From: Perkinsus olseni
Lineage: Eukaryota; Perkinsozoa; Perkinsida; Perkinsidae
Direction of reading: 5' to 3'
Length of the DNA stretch: 64,000 nucleotides
Assembly (NCBI GenBank): GCA_013115135.1
Contig: JABANP010000227.1
Span: 16,345 to 80,344, forward strand
The position numbers and the translations under genes are program-made. Of this stretch, positions 35,013-45,053 are shown piece after piece. The notes under the pieces are model-generated. The model was not told the origin of the DNA, did no database searches, and saw only the letters and a list, made by a program, of their open reading frames with translations. Each line of letters begins with the position of its first letter. The first letter of the stretch is position 1.

Positions 35013-35139
35013 TATTGCATACGCCGGTTGTCCCGGCAACTGAACACAGTCAGTACCACATTTCGCCCAACTACTAGGCAACGCAATTCCACAAGACTCC
35101 ACCGGAAACGTCACTCTACCACAGCATGAACCGACAACG

Positions 35140-36724
35140 TCACTGGCGCGGCCAGTAACCCGAGTATGTGAGGTGGTATCGCTTCTTATTCTGTTTAACA
35201 AAGTTAGGGTCGATGTAGTCCTCGGGGATGTCTTGCTCCGGTATCGAATAAGGCCGGTAGGCATGCACGATCTCCGTCTCATCAAGGTCATAAGATGGGT
35301 GGAACCTGAGGGGTCTCCAGTAAGGCTAAGCCCTCAGGAAGGCAGAAGTATTTTCTGGGAGACAGATGACCGACTAACCTAGCCGTGCCGTCCTCAGGGA
35401 GGAGATGCATGATGTCCCGCAAGGTGATGGCACCGTAGGGCTCTTCCATCCGCAGCTTACTGCAGTCCACAAGGAACGGCGGAGGTATCTTTTCTCCAAC
35501 GCACCTCGAAGAAAAGGGCCGTCGGGCTTCTGGTGAAGCCAGCTTTCCCTACTGTAGTTTGATGGTGGGCATGGCCAAGTCGATCTGGGCTCGATTGAGG
35601 TGAGCATGGGAGCCAAACACTCCCACTAGCGTCACTGGTATGTCTATCTGAAGCGACGAGGATTTCTCTTCTACGGAATGTGACTTGGGCGTTCGAAGAG
35701 GTACTTCACGAATACGCCGCGACCTGGAGGGTAGCCGAGAGAGCCTGGGATGCTGCGATAGCTTCTACCCGAGAAAGCACGTATGTAAAAGATGAACTGC
35801 TCGCTGGTTGATACAGTACCACACATCGACCAATTCACCGCAACCCCTAGTATCAATCGGCCAGTTCGCCATCTCAGCTTTGTTCATGTGCGGACATCGT
35901 CCTTGAGCTGTTGTTGTTGTTGTGCCTACCTCCGTGATACTGCCCGGTATGTGTCGGTTGAAGCGGACGAAGAAGACCTGGCGATTCACTGGATGGGCCT
36001 TGTAGTCCACAACGACGCAGTCCTCGATCCACTCATGCTCGACAATAACACGGAACATTCGACCCATGAACAGATGGCTGATCTGTGGAGAGGAAGGGCA
36101 AGTTCTCACTCGTCAATAGGGGTCACGGCCAGGCGAGATTTCAAGTGAATCCCCACCCTTACGTGAGCTTGTGGGTCATCATCGAAGGCAACCGCCTCTA
36201 TGTCCGACTTCTTGAAAATGACTTTCCTGTCGTACCCTCGTTTTACTATTATCCCCGGCACGTAACCTACATAGCGAGCATCATTTGGCCACGGGCAAAC
36301 AGCCTACCCACCTTCGGACACTAAGAAGGGCGACTGAGCAAACTTCGGCCATGCCTTCGCCTGAGAGACGAGCGCACTTCGAAGAGAATCTTGACGACGT
36401 GCATGGGTCGAGTTCAAACTGGCCTGCTCGGCTCGCGATCATTTCACGGTGGACGGAGCATCCAGGAGAACGCCACTGGAAGGCAACTGCAGCCCGCAGT
36501 ACATGTAACTCGACGGTGGAGTCCCGAGTAGGGCGTCCCTTGAAGTAGTCCATCATCTCGTGATGAAGGTACTGCCAGTTCATCTTCAATAGATCTTGCT
36601 TCCACGGGTAGCGGACACGCTGAATGCGCCGGTGTTTGTCCGAGAAGTACCGCGCTCCGGAAATCAGACCACCATGGGGAGCCACTCGGAACCCCGGCCG
36701 TATCCTAGCGCCATTGATAAGCAT
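35140..36724 (-). CDS. Mitochondrial ribosomal protein bL25-like
   Basis: Large-subunit ribosomal protein of the bL25/CTC family, probably mitochondrial. Start ATG 36724 gives a basic leader (MLINGARIRPGFRVAPHGG) then YFSDKHRRIQRVRYPWKQDL. The bL25 N-terminal domain is seen as DARYVGYVPGIIVKRGYDRK followed by VIFKKSDIEAVAF. An 80-nt GTAAGG...CCACAG intron leads to FRVIVEHEW and DYKAHPVNRQVFFVRFNRHI (family HPV..P.H.DF.R). The C-terminal beta domain is PVTLVGVFGSHAHLNRAQID and PPFLVDCSKL with ITLRDIMHLLPEDGTAR. A lineage-specific tail, IPEQDIPEDYIDPNFVKQNK, ends at TGA 35140-35142. The junction near 36.29 kb is ambiguous. The next genes on this strand, mL49 and a SpoU methyltransferase, support a mitoribosome role. 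Confidence 0.75.
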
Positions 36725-36842
36725 GAAAGCTCAACTGTCGCCACGATCACCGACAAGCGGATGGCAAGTCGCGCAGGCAAGTCCCCTCCACCACCCACCA
36801 CGGAGCTCACTAAACTGAAGTACTCAGTTTTACAGAAACGAT

Positions 36843-37332
36843 TCAAAGGCCATTGCCGGCAAGCCATGCTCGGATGATGTTCTTGTGATCGCCTCTGAGT
36901 TCAAGGACACGATCGTTCAGCTGCCTGGCGGGCGTCCGGCAAATGTTCTCCAACTCAGCTTTTACAACCTAGACACGATGACTAAGGGACCCAGGACCAG
37001 CCGGACCACAGGGAACGGTCAGGCTGCTTCTCGACGCATCGAAAACCACCGAGCCATGGAAAGACGAGACTAGAGCACGATTGGCCTTCGATAAGTCGTG
37101 GAGATGGACCTTCATTTTATGCTACCAGCACTACCTTAATATCCCCCTTTATCCTCTTGACCTGCGTAAATGCCTGCGACCTGTTGTTCCGGTAGTAGAC
37201 ATGCACCGGTAGGTTATCTTCGCTGCTACGGTGGACGTGGAAGGGCATGCTCGGCTCGTTGCTGGATGAGCTCCTATTGAACCGGGCTACCTTCGAAAAG
37301 GAGCGAATCTGCCGTAGAGGTCGAGTGATCAT
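36843..37332 (-). CDS. MRPL49: Mitochondrial ribosomal protein mL49
   Basis: Two exons fit exactly: 37332-37135 (66 codons) and 36968-36843 (41 codons plus TGA), 107 aa. The N-terminus MITRPLRQIRSFSKVARFNR is a good mitochondrial presequence. The mL49/IMG2 core follows: PFHVHRSSEDNLPVHVYYRN, QAFTQVKRIKGDIK, then the second exon with ELENICRTPARQLNDRVLEL and RGDHKNIIRAWLAGNGL. It matches the family in order and length, with the signature (R)xxxxNLPVYxxYR and a C-terminal (R/K)GxxxxxIxxWLxxxGL. It lies 118 bp downstream of nothing but the bL25m start on the same strand and 342 bp from the SpoU gene stop. Confidence 0.85.
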
Positions 37333-37674
37333 TATGGGGACGATAAAATACTGCAAGGATCGTCAACCAGCGAGTAAGAAAGAGCTCGCTAGCGCGACGG
37401 TCCATGAGAACGCGCCTGGTGAGAACGAAAGGCGCGACGGCAAGCATCAGAAACATTCAGACAGAAACATGCTTGGTTGCCCGGGTGGGTTGGACACGCT
37501 CGTATTTTGCTTGACCAGTGCCTCTCGACCGAGATTGTCTTTCGAGCACCCGTCTGTTCCTGGCCCGACCTCGCGAGTCGAAGTGGTGAGCATACTTGGA
37601 GCCTTCACGAGGGGCCTCAGGAGAGGCGATAAAACTGCAAATATTCATGCGGTTTCCCGAAAACACCGCACAAC

Positions 37675-38479
37675 TTACGGTGACGCTGAGACGTGCTGAA
37701 AGTAGTTGTTTTTGATCTCATGCAGTGCAACGCTTGCGACCATGCCAAGGTCGGCCTCGGCTAGGTTCATCCGTCCACCGGCATCCTCGAGACGCAACCG
37801 ATTGAACGACCCTGAGCGCCGGGAGGGACGGAGAGGACATAACCCAGGCTACTTACGTGGGGGCGTTGCGAGCCCTGCATGGGGCCCTCGGATCAATAGG
37901 GCGATCCCCTCCCTTCTTTCCAATATTATCAGTCTCTCTTCCCTTGTCATCACAAGTCGTGAAGATGTTACTGTCAGCGCCAATCAGTGCGCCCTTGGTG
38001 TCCAAAACCGCGGGGAAAAGGGAACTCTCTTCGATGAATCTAAGGTCGACCCTGGAGTTCGACAAGAAGCTTCGGCGGCCACCGGACCTCTCAAGTCTGT
38101 CCAACTTGCCGTAAGTGAAGGGCATGTGCCACAGGGCGGCCTGACCAAGGCTCGAAGGGGGAAGCATCGACGCATCCTCAGGGATACCTGGCTAGCTCTT
38201 ATCGCTTTATGGTCGAAGGGGTCGGCATTCGTCCGAGGCATGAACCAGATGGAATGCCACTTCAACGCGAATGCCGAGCGGAGGATTGTCCCCAGCTGGC
38301 CAGCATCAACTACCCCATCCAGAATCTAAGCACGCAGCTTGGACGATGCTTTTATGCTACTCCACTACCAGCAACAGTTTTGCAGTGTCTGGGGGCCTCT
38401 CCAGCGGCTGCGGCATTCGTATTGTCCCCAACATGTTGTGTTGGTACGACCGCATATTGGCTACCCTGAGCAGAGGCGG
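37675..38479 (-). CDS. SpoU/TrmH-family RNA 2'-O-methyltransferase (mitochondrial MRM3-like)
   Basis: Knotted (SPOUT) SAM-dependent RNA ribose methyltransferase. Minus-strand exons: one with VANMRSYQHNMLGTIRMP and DTAKLLLV; a 40-nt intron; then ILDGVVDAGQLGTILRSAF (SpoU motif 1, with NxxxxxR-like Arg) and NADPFDHKAIRASQ; then AALWHMPFTYGKLDRLE, FPAVLDTKGALIGADSNIF; then ALLIRGPHAGLATPP at the motif 2 position; and finally RMNLAEADLGMVASVALHEI (motif 3) ending YFQHVSASP at TAA 37675-37677. Motif 2 is atypical: canonical G(N/S)EGxG reads RGPHAG here. The 5' end is unresolved, and the first exon may extend to about 38.64 kb. Adjacent mL49 and bL25m genes suggest mitochondrial rRNA as the substrate (inference). 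Confidence 0.78.
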
Positions 38480-38649
38480 CGCCGCGGTGTCCTCCCGCCG
38501 GCCCCCAGAGGGCGATGAAAATGAATTAGCGTTCGTTCAGGTATCACTGCTGGAAAATTACAGATTGACGACTCAGAGATGGGATTTCGGAGAGGAGTGG
38601 TATGAATATTTTTTATTCGCCAAGAGGCAGTGTAAGATTCCACCGCGGA

Positions 38650-39831
38650 TGAATGACTATTGAGGTCAGAGAAGTGCAGACAGTTACTAATCCTCGAAAT
38701 GCTAACCTACTACGCAATCAGGAACTTGAACCCATCAGAGTCCGGTGACCTCATGCAGCTTTTATCGGGCGGAAGTGCGGCGGTGGATGAGTTGTTTATT
38801 ACACGAACTTGACTCCTACTACTCATCAACTTCTATGTGAGATTTTTTCAAGTTCAGCCCTCGCACGACAGACTGCCGCGACGCCAAGTATCGAGAGCAA
38901 TGCAATTTCCATGCTATCCTCGGACTTCATCCTCATCCGTGGGCGCGTCGGAAAGGATATCGCTTAAAAGCTCAGTACTAGTTTGCATCTACCCATCAAG
39001 ACCTAGTTGAACAAGGGTGTCTAACGTGAGCCCTCGCTCTTATTCGCGTCATGAGCTTCTCAATCATGACAGTCGGTATGAGACGGTTGTGTGAGAGCGC
39101 TGGAGATACCCCCTGTAAACAGGTGACTACTTGCCCCATGTTTTGCGCTGCTGATAGACGCGACATGGAGAGCTCACCTTCGAAGTATCTTGTCCGACAC
39201 CACATGATGTGATTCGTACCGCAGAGGGCACATGGGAGGAAGAGGGCGATCCGAAACTACTTCCTTGAAGGAGTAACTTCACAACAGTGGATGTCCAGCA
39301 GGCATTGATGTTGACGCAATCTTACTTTTCGGCGAGTTCATGCAACAGCTTCCTCCCGGATACCACACATAACTTACTTTCCACTCTTCGAGCGCTCTCA
39401 TTAGCGAGCCCGAGTAGCTCCGACACAAGAGGATCGGAAAACGATTTGATGACACGACGAGAGGCCATTGACGACAAGACGACGACGACAGGCTTACCCA
39501 AAAGGGGTACCAATCCATAGTTTTTCCCTTCTACGCCAGTAATCACATGAGTCCGAGTACAACTTACCAATCGGTGATTTTCCCTTGTAAGCTATTTCTT
39601 TGAGTTCACTTAAAACTTACTGCACAACTTCTGAGGGTGAATTTCCGGTAATTATCGGGTTTAGTAGTAGTAGGAGTAGTAGTACAGAGGAATAGTACAG
39701 CCGTTCAGGCTATGATGGTCATCATCATAAGGAGAAGCCATCCCATTCGTTCTCGTCATAATACAGCAGCGTCATCGGCGGCAGCGGCAAATATCAGTAC
39801 AGTGATGATAAATCAGGAATAGCGAACGTCG
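38650..39831. other. Mostly intergenic; possible unresolved minus-strand gene
   Basis: About 1.2 kb. Minus-strand stretches at 39.57-39.32 kb (NYGLVPLLGKPVVVVLSSMA, LLGLANESARRVESK) and 39.21-39.00 kb (LPCALCGTNHIMWCRTRYF, ALSHNRLIPTVMIEKLM) look coding-like, with possible GTAAGC/GTAAGT donors, but no full model could be built and no family was recognised. A TAGTAGTAGGAGTAGTAGTA triplet run lies near 39,663-39,685. Confidence 0.3.
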
Positions 39832-41327
39832 TCACTCGTTGTGACTGAAGTCGGTGAACATAAACTCGTGGTTGAGGGCCTCCGCGGCGGTTATCCTTCG
39901 CGAAGGGTCGACCTCGAGACACCGCTCAACCAGATCAGCGAGCAACTCGTGACCAGAGGCCACCATGTACCGCAAGGGACGGCAATCGTGAATGTTCTGC
40001 AGATGCTTGTGGTCGTGTATACCGTGCAGAGTCCACTGGGAGTATCGGTCTAACGTCAGTAACTTCGCCTTCGACTCCGAATTAGAACGGCCGAGGTAAT
40101 GCGAGCTGAATCTTCGATCCAAAACTCTCTGAAAGGAACAACAATCACCAACAAAGTCCGATGCAGAACGATCGTTGGCTTACTTCCATCATATGGAGAT
40201 GCTCTAGATTGTCATGCGTCGGGAAGAGCAACTCGCCGCTGTAGGCCTCCATGAGGATGCAGCCCACACTCCACATATCCGATACTTCATTCCAGCCATG
40301 GCCGAGGATGACCTCGGGACTCCGGTACTGCCGAGTATTGACGATTGAACTATGATGGTCATCACGGAAGGTCCCGTTGCCAAAGTCGATCACTTTCATC
40401 TTGTCGCACTTGGGCCGGAGGTATAGTTTCGTACGACGTCTCGAGTGACCATCACACCCTCTTAGTCGTCGTGGAAGATCAGCCGCGTCGTATTCATAGC
40501 AACTGCCATCATGCTTCGTCGTGGCTTCCATGAAAAGGACGTTCTCGGGCTTCAAATCAGTGTGGGTCAACTTCATCTCGTCGTGACAGAACTGCAGGGA
40601 CTTGAACAGGGCCCGAGCAAGAGCTTGGACGTCCGTCATGAAGAGCCCTCTGTAGTTGTTGGCCTTTATGAGGTCATACAGACTGCAGCCGAGGACTTCA
40701 AAAGCAAGGCAGTAGTATTGGTGATGGTAGAAGGTCTCGTACAGCCGAACTATGTGGGTCTCAGCATGCGTTAACCCCCACTTCTCCATGCGCCGGTTCA
40801 ACCGCTGCAGGATTTCGGCCTCGATCTCAGCTGGACTCCTTGTATCGCTGTACGTCACGAATGACTTTGACGGCGACCATCTGGTTGTTATAGTAAGTAT
40901 CGGCGCAACCGATAACTCGTCCGAAGGTGCCATCACCGAGGTGCTTCATGCAGATGTAGCGGCCTTGCTCGCCAAGTCGATCGCCTCGCTTCCACTCAAA
41001 GTGAACTATGTCATCGTCTTTGCTCTTGGCCGGGGGGTGATCACTCGACACGCTGCTTCCACCAGAGGTACTAGAGTAACTCGCTGAGCTCTGCGTGTCA
41101 TGATAGTGCTTCTTGCCGTAGTCGTCGTAACCCCTCGAGGACCATCTTGATGACCACCTAGTCGACCTCGTACCCCGATGGGAGCGGCTCCTCGAGCCTC
41201 GCCACTTGTGCGAGTGCCTGCTCGATGCGTAGTAAGACGTACTCGAATACGGTCTGCCGTATCGGCTGTAATCTCCATGACGACTATTGTGATAGCACAT
41301 TACAGGAGAGGATTGAAATGCATTCAT
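39832..41327 (-). CDS. LAMMER-type dual-specificity kinase (CLK/Doa family)
   Basis: SR-protein kinase of the CLK/LAMMER family, expected nuclear, regulating pre-mRNA splicing. The ATG at 41327 opens an Arg/Ser/Tyr-rich region (SRHSHKWRGSRSRSHRG) as in CLKs. The catalytic domain begins YICMKHLGDGTFGRVIGCAD, MVAVKVIRDVQRY, then EIEAEILQRLNRR, LAFEVLGCSLYDLIKANNYR, LTHTDLKPENVLF (HRD reads HTD), KMKVIDFGNGTF (DFG), NTRQYRSPEVILG, SDMWSVGCILMEAYSGELLF. The LAMMER helix EHLHMMERVLD is split by an intron after MME. The last exon (40128-39832) encodes the kinase C-lobe, ending TDFSHNE. One extra base sits at a CC near 40,833, between RYKES and AEIEAEIL, with no room for an intron. Confidence 0.92.
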
Positions 41328-41579
41328 GAAGAGCAAATTGTAGGTGGGAAGAAGATAGGCTTGGAACTGTTGTAAAAAGCGTGCGCCCGAGTAATCGATT
41401 ATGCTTCACGGGTTGTTGGGTTGTCCCGTGTGAAGTACTGCGTGAATTTTGCTCGGAGAAGACGGCGGTATTCGATGAGCCAAGGCTGAAACTCGGGCGG
41501 AAGTGCGCACTGGTGATGCAGGCCCTTCTCCCACTTGGAAGTCCGACAAACGCGAGATTTGTCGATAGCATTGGCACAC

Positions 41580-41739
41580 CCGGATAGTCCGGGTCTGCTT
41601 CCATCGATAGTTTGATACTAGCGGGCTCTCACTGCAAAGAAGTTCCAACCTAGGGAGCGGCTTCTGCACGCTACGACTACTCGAGAGAGAGAAGAGTTTG
41701 ATCGCACACTCAGAATGACTGATTCACTTTTCCCTGTGC
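41580..41739 (+). repeat. Dispersed direct repeat, copy 1 (about 160 bp)
   Basis: Begins at the 15-nt hairpin CCCGGATAGTCCGGG (41,579-41,593) and shares GATAGTTTGATACTAGCGGG, CACGACTACTCGAGAGAGA-like and GATTCACTTTTC blocks in the same order and spacing with a second copy at 44.3 kb. Identity by eye is about 85-90% with a few small indels. It has no coding capacity of its own. Confidence 0.8.
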
Positions 41740-41777
41740 TCATTGATTCCGGCACAGCTTTATTCGATGAGCCAATG

Positions 41778-41851
41778 CTGAAACTCAGAATCGACTCTGT
41801 GTCCGCATTGTACATGAAGGAATCAATTCCAGAATCGATTCTGAGCTTCAG
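41778..41851. repeat. Inverted repeat, 17-bp arms
   Basis: Arm 1 is 41,778-41,794 (CTGAAACTCAGAATCGA). Arm 2 is 41,835-41,851 (TCGATTCTGAGCTTCAG). They are complementary except at one position and separated by 40 nt. This could form a stem-loop or be a remnant terminal inverted repeat. Confidence 0.7.
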
Positions 41852-42867
41852 TAGGGGTTCATTGAGCAGGGGGTAGGCTGTCCGGCCAGTGCAACCAGGA
41901 TAGATTTATTTTGCAGCCTTCCGAACGGGGATACTGGGCATTGGGAGCGAAGGGGCTTTAAAGATGGTCGAGGTTATCGCACCAGAGGTAAGAGGGTGAG
42001 TACCAACAAAATTGCTTCACCGATATTTCAGCCCAACTCACTTCTAAGAAGGGCACCTAGTTTACTCTGGCGTCCTTTGAATCACTCCACCCGCGTGGGC
42101 GGCTCCGGCCTCTCGGTAGCTATGGTCAGGAAATATGGAGGAAGAGACCGCATTCTAGTTCTACCTGAGAGCTCCCAATTGCTTTACTCTAACCGTGACC
42201 CGCTCGAAATAAGAATTTGTGAGGGCGGGGGCCTTTTGACGTCGGGCACCCTGACGGGAGGGTTACCCTATATTTCATATGCAGTCTCTGAAATGTGCGA
42301 TGTGCTGGCTGGGATCTCCAAGTTCGGTTACAGCGGTCTTGTCCCGGTCTCATATATACTAGGACGAAGTGGGAAGACCCTACTAATCCGCTACACGCTG
42401 CTTGTCTTCAACGCTCGGCTAACGAACATGTTTGTGCCATTGACAGTTGTCCGGATAAAACTTTTCACTACTAAGTTCTTGCTGATAGTCACGCCCGGAG
42501 TAGCGCGCCGCAATCATGCACACGTGCAAGCAGGCTGTTAGGCTGTCAGGGAGTAACACATGATATCACGATTTTTCGTTTCTCGCCAGCGAGAAAGTTA
42601 CTCCCTTTTTCATTCTGACAAATTGTCTCGGCCGGTAAATAAATCGAGCACAGTAACTCGCAACGAGTATACACTCATGAGGAGCGGAAAGGGAAAGTGC
42701 TACCCAGGCCCTCGCGGTGCAGATAGATGAACAACTGATATCAACTCAAAGAGCCTTTTGAGGGTACAACAAATGGTCTCATAGGATCTTGTGTTGTCGA
42801 AAGAAGCTCCTGAGGCTGCGCCTGCAAAGACCAAGTAATGCTGTGCGGGACAGGAAATTGTGGTCAG

Positions 42868-43670
42868 CTACACTTGGTATGCTGCGATGGCCGCGTAGAT
42901 GATGATCTGCAGAATGGCCGCCCACATAACGCGTCCGTTGACCGTCTCCGAGGCGTTACGGAAAATCTTGATGGGACGTGGTCGGGAGGCGACATTGCAG
43001 AAGCCTGCTGTAGCCTACCTCTTCCTGATCACGCTCGTATTCATTTTCAGACACCATCCCCGTCACCCGGCCGATCAGGCTTTTCATCTTCGACGCTCTG
43101 AAGCAGCCAGGCCAGTTGAAATTTTCAAAGGCAGCTATGCGTCAGAAGAGAAAGGTAGACGAGGCGCCACCACTCTGGGCCGTAGCTCACGTAGTTTTGA
43201 AATCACCGCCTGTCGCTGCATCCTCGGGTCCAAATGGCAAGTCTCCGAGCTCTGCCTCGTCGAGTGCATCGACTGTTAAACTCCATTTCGTCCTGACCAC
43301 CAAGGGCAGCTCGACGCTCCAACTTCGCTCTTGTTTGAAGCAGACGAACTGCATGCAGGGTGATGGTACTTCGCCTTGCTCGATAGCTGAGCTTTCCATC
43401 TACGACCAACTTCCTCAAGACACATCGTACAGATGTCGTACTCACCACCTACATGCATGCAACACGCACATCCGAAAGATACGCCTGCCCTTCTCACCAA
43501 GCTTGGGCGAGAAAGGCTTCTCGACCAGACTGTTGCGTTCTTGGGAGTGTGCGGATGATCGGCTGCGTTGGCTCTCCCTTCGCTTCGCCTTGATCAGTAT
43601 GACGGGGCTCCAAGCGGATCTCGCACCTCGACGGCATTACGGAGTTCCCACTCCAGAGTACGCGATTGGT
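42868..43670 (-). CDS. p24/TMED-family (emp24/GOLD) cargo receptor, 5' part unresolved
   Basis: Membrane protein of the early secretory pathway. The best segment is the C-terminus: YERDQEE joined across a GTAGGC...CATCAAG intron to IFRNASETVNGRVMWAAILQ and IIIYAAIAAYQV, stop at 42868-42870. This is the p24 membrane-proximal coil, NxR(V)xW motif and transmembrane helix, but the usual cytosolic dilysine tail is very short or lacking. Upstream exons contain MKSLIGRVTGMVSENEYER (coil), FVCFKQERSWSVELPLVVRT (GOLD-like CF) and, near 43.65 kb, WELRNAVEVRDPLGAP (GOLD DP-G strand). A signal-peptide-like start MLCLAATCLLCQALGVHFYT near 44.25 kb could be its first exon, but the intervening splicing was not solved. 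Confidence 0.62.
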
Positions 43671-43786
43671 CGTCAGAATGAGAGCCTGGGCGGGCACAGG
43701 CCCTGCTCACTGGAGACCTGTACGCTGTGCCGCACGGCAAACGCCTGTCCAGCTGAATAATACGTCTCGTATCCAGCGAGCCATTC

Positions 43787-44249
43787 TCAGCCCTTCGGAC
43801 TCATACGGGTGTGGAGTTTCGTCGTGAGTTCATGATTGCCGTACGAAACTCCGCAAAATATTTCGAGAACTTGCTCTGCGATCATGAACGCTTCTAATAC
43901 TTCCGGCCTTGTGTCAGCAGTTTCCTCGTAGACTACGTACAACTGTTGCAGACTCATGACAAGCTGTTATTGGACCATGCGACACCTCCCGTGTGGCTTG
44001 AGCGTACTGTAACTCCATGTCCACGTCACTAGCTCCTTTCATCATCAATTGTGTGATTTTAGTGTACTTCACCGCCACGGCAACTTCCGCGGCTATGTGC
44101 TGACTGAAAATAACGACAAACTTCTGCGGTATTGATAGATCAGAAGCCTGTACGCCTACTGGAAGCACATTTGCTGACCTGGAAGGGTGTAAAAATGCAC
44201 GCCGAGAGCTTGACAAAGTAAACAAGTAGCAGCTAGGCAGAGCATGATG
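43787..44249 (-). CDS. Hypothetical secreted or membrane protein, or 5' exons of the p24 gene
   Basis: The minus-strand ATG near 44,249 gives a hydrophobic, signal-peptide-like start (MLCLAATCLLCQALGVHF) followed by YTLPGQQMCFQ, reminiscent of the N-terminus of GOLD proteins. Further coding-like stretches are FSQHIAAEVAVAVKYTKIT and SLQQLYVVYEETADTRPEVL, the latter running to a TGA at 43787-43789. The pieces cannot be joined with certainty. If they belong together this is a separate small protein. Otherwise the first exon belongs to the p24 gene downstream. Confidence 0.3.
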
Positions 44250-44318
44250 AAAGACGTTATTGAAAAAGGGAATGATCTTCAGCAGAAAGACGAGGATCTG
44301 ATCGTCATCATCTCACAA

Positions 44319-44478
44319 CCGGATAGTCCGGGTCTGCTTTCATCGATAGTTTGATACTAGCGGGCTCTAACTGCAGAGAAGTTCAAACCTAGGAAGGGTT
44401 TCTGCACGCCACGACTACTCGAGAGAGAAGAGTTTGATCGCACACCCACAATGCCTGATTCACTTTTCTCCCTGTGCA
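44319..44478 (+). repeat. Dispersed direct repeat, copy 2 (about 160 bp)
   Basis: Second copy of the repeat described at 41,580. It starts CCGGATAGTCCGG and ends near CCCTGTGC. The two copies are in the same orientation, 2.7 kb apart, and flank the p24-like gene. Confidence 0.8.
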
Positions 44479-45053
44479 ACAGAGTCCGACGCCGTGAGCA
44501 GAATGAAATGAAATACAACAGAGATTGCGCTGTGCGATGACTCTCTCCACAGGAGCAACTGTATACTGTACCAAGACGAAGACGCACAAGTGTTAGGCGG
44601 GTGAGCCAGGAGGCGGAATAACCCAGCAAGACACGAAGCAGTCCGGCCGGCTCAATCTACTTTCACTTGCCAAACGCTGACATCTGCTCACTTCGGTGCT
44701 GCCACGATCAACCAGGTTCTATGTTGCCGCCAATAACATCACAGCGATACCTCAGCCGGGAGCGGTCGATGAGTACCCAACGTCCCGACAGGAATTGACG
44801 TGAACCTCGAACACCCCCGTCAGATTTGTTGGAGAAACATCTCCTATTACTTAGCAAAGGTTAGCCTAAGTAATGGCAATTAACATAGCGATGACAGAAT
44901 AGAAGCGCCTCATCGACGCACTGGGCCGACTGATCGTTCGAACAAACAGCCGACCCTTTCGTTTCCGCGGCTCAAGTAAAAGCGCCGGAGAACAGGCAAT
45001 ACGAATAATGTGAAATAACAGTCAAGTGAGAACAGAGGCAAGGGGGCATCATT
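44479..45053. other. Intergenic region, no supported gene
   Basis: About 0.57 kb between repeat copy 2 and the 3' end of the dipeptidase gene. Only short frames are present. Confidence 0.45.

Larger units (their letters stand above)
41328..42867. other. Intergenic region with dispersed and inverted repeats
   Basis: About 1.5 kb upstream of the CLK gene. It holds repeat copy 1 (41,580-41,739), a 17-bp imperfect inverted repeat, and two copies of a word around TTCGATGAGCCAANGCTGAA (about 41,473 and 41,763). A 181-codon frame at 41,996-42,541 begins with GTG, has no family resemblance and is not annotated as a gene. Confidence 0.5.

Noticed and set aside
39660..39690. Possible CRISPR or tandem repeat array at the TAGTAG run
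   Set aside because: It is only a short imperfect triplet repeat with no spacers.
41996..42541. 181-codon plus-strand frame
   Set aside because: Starts with GTG, lies on the opposite strand to the block, no domain and no splice context. Probably chance.
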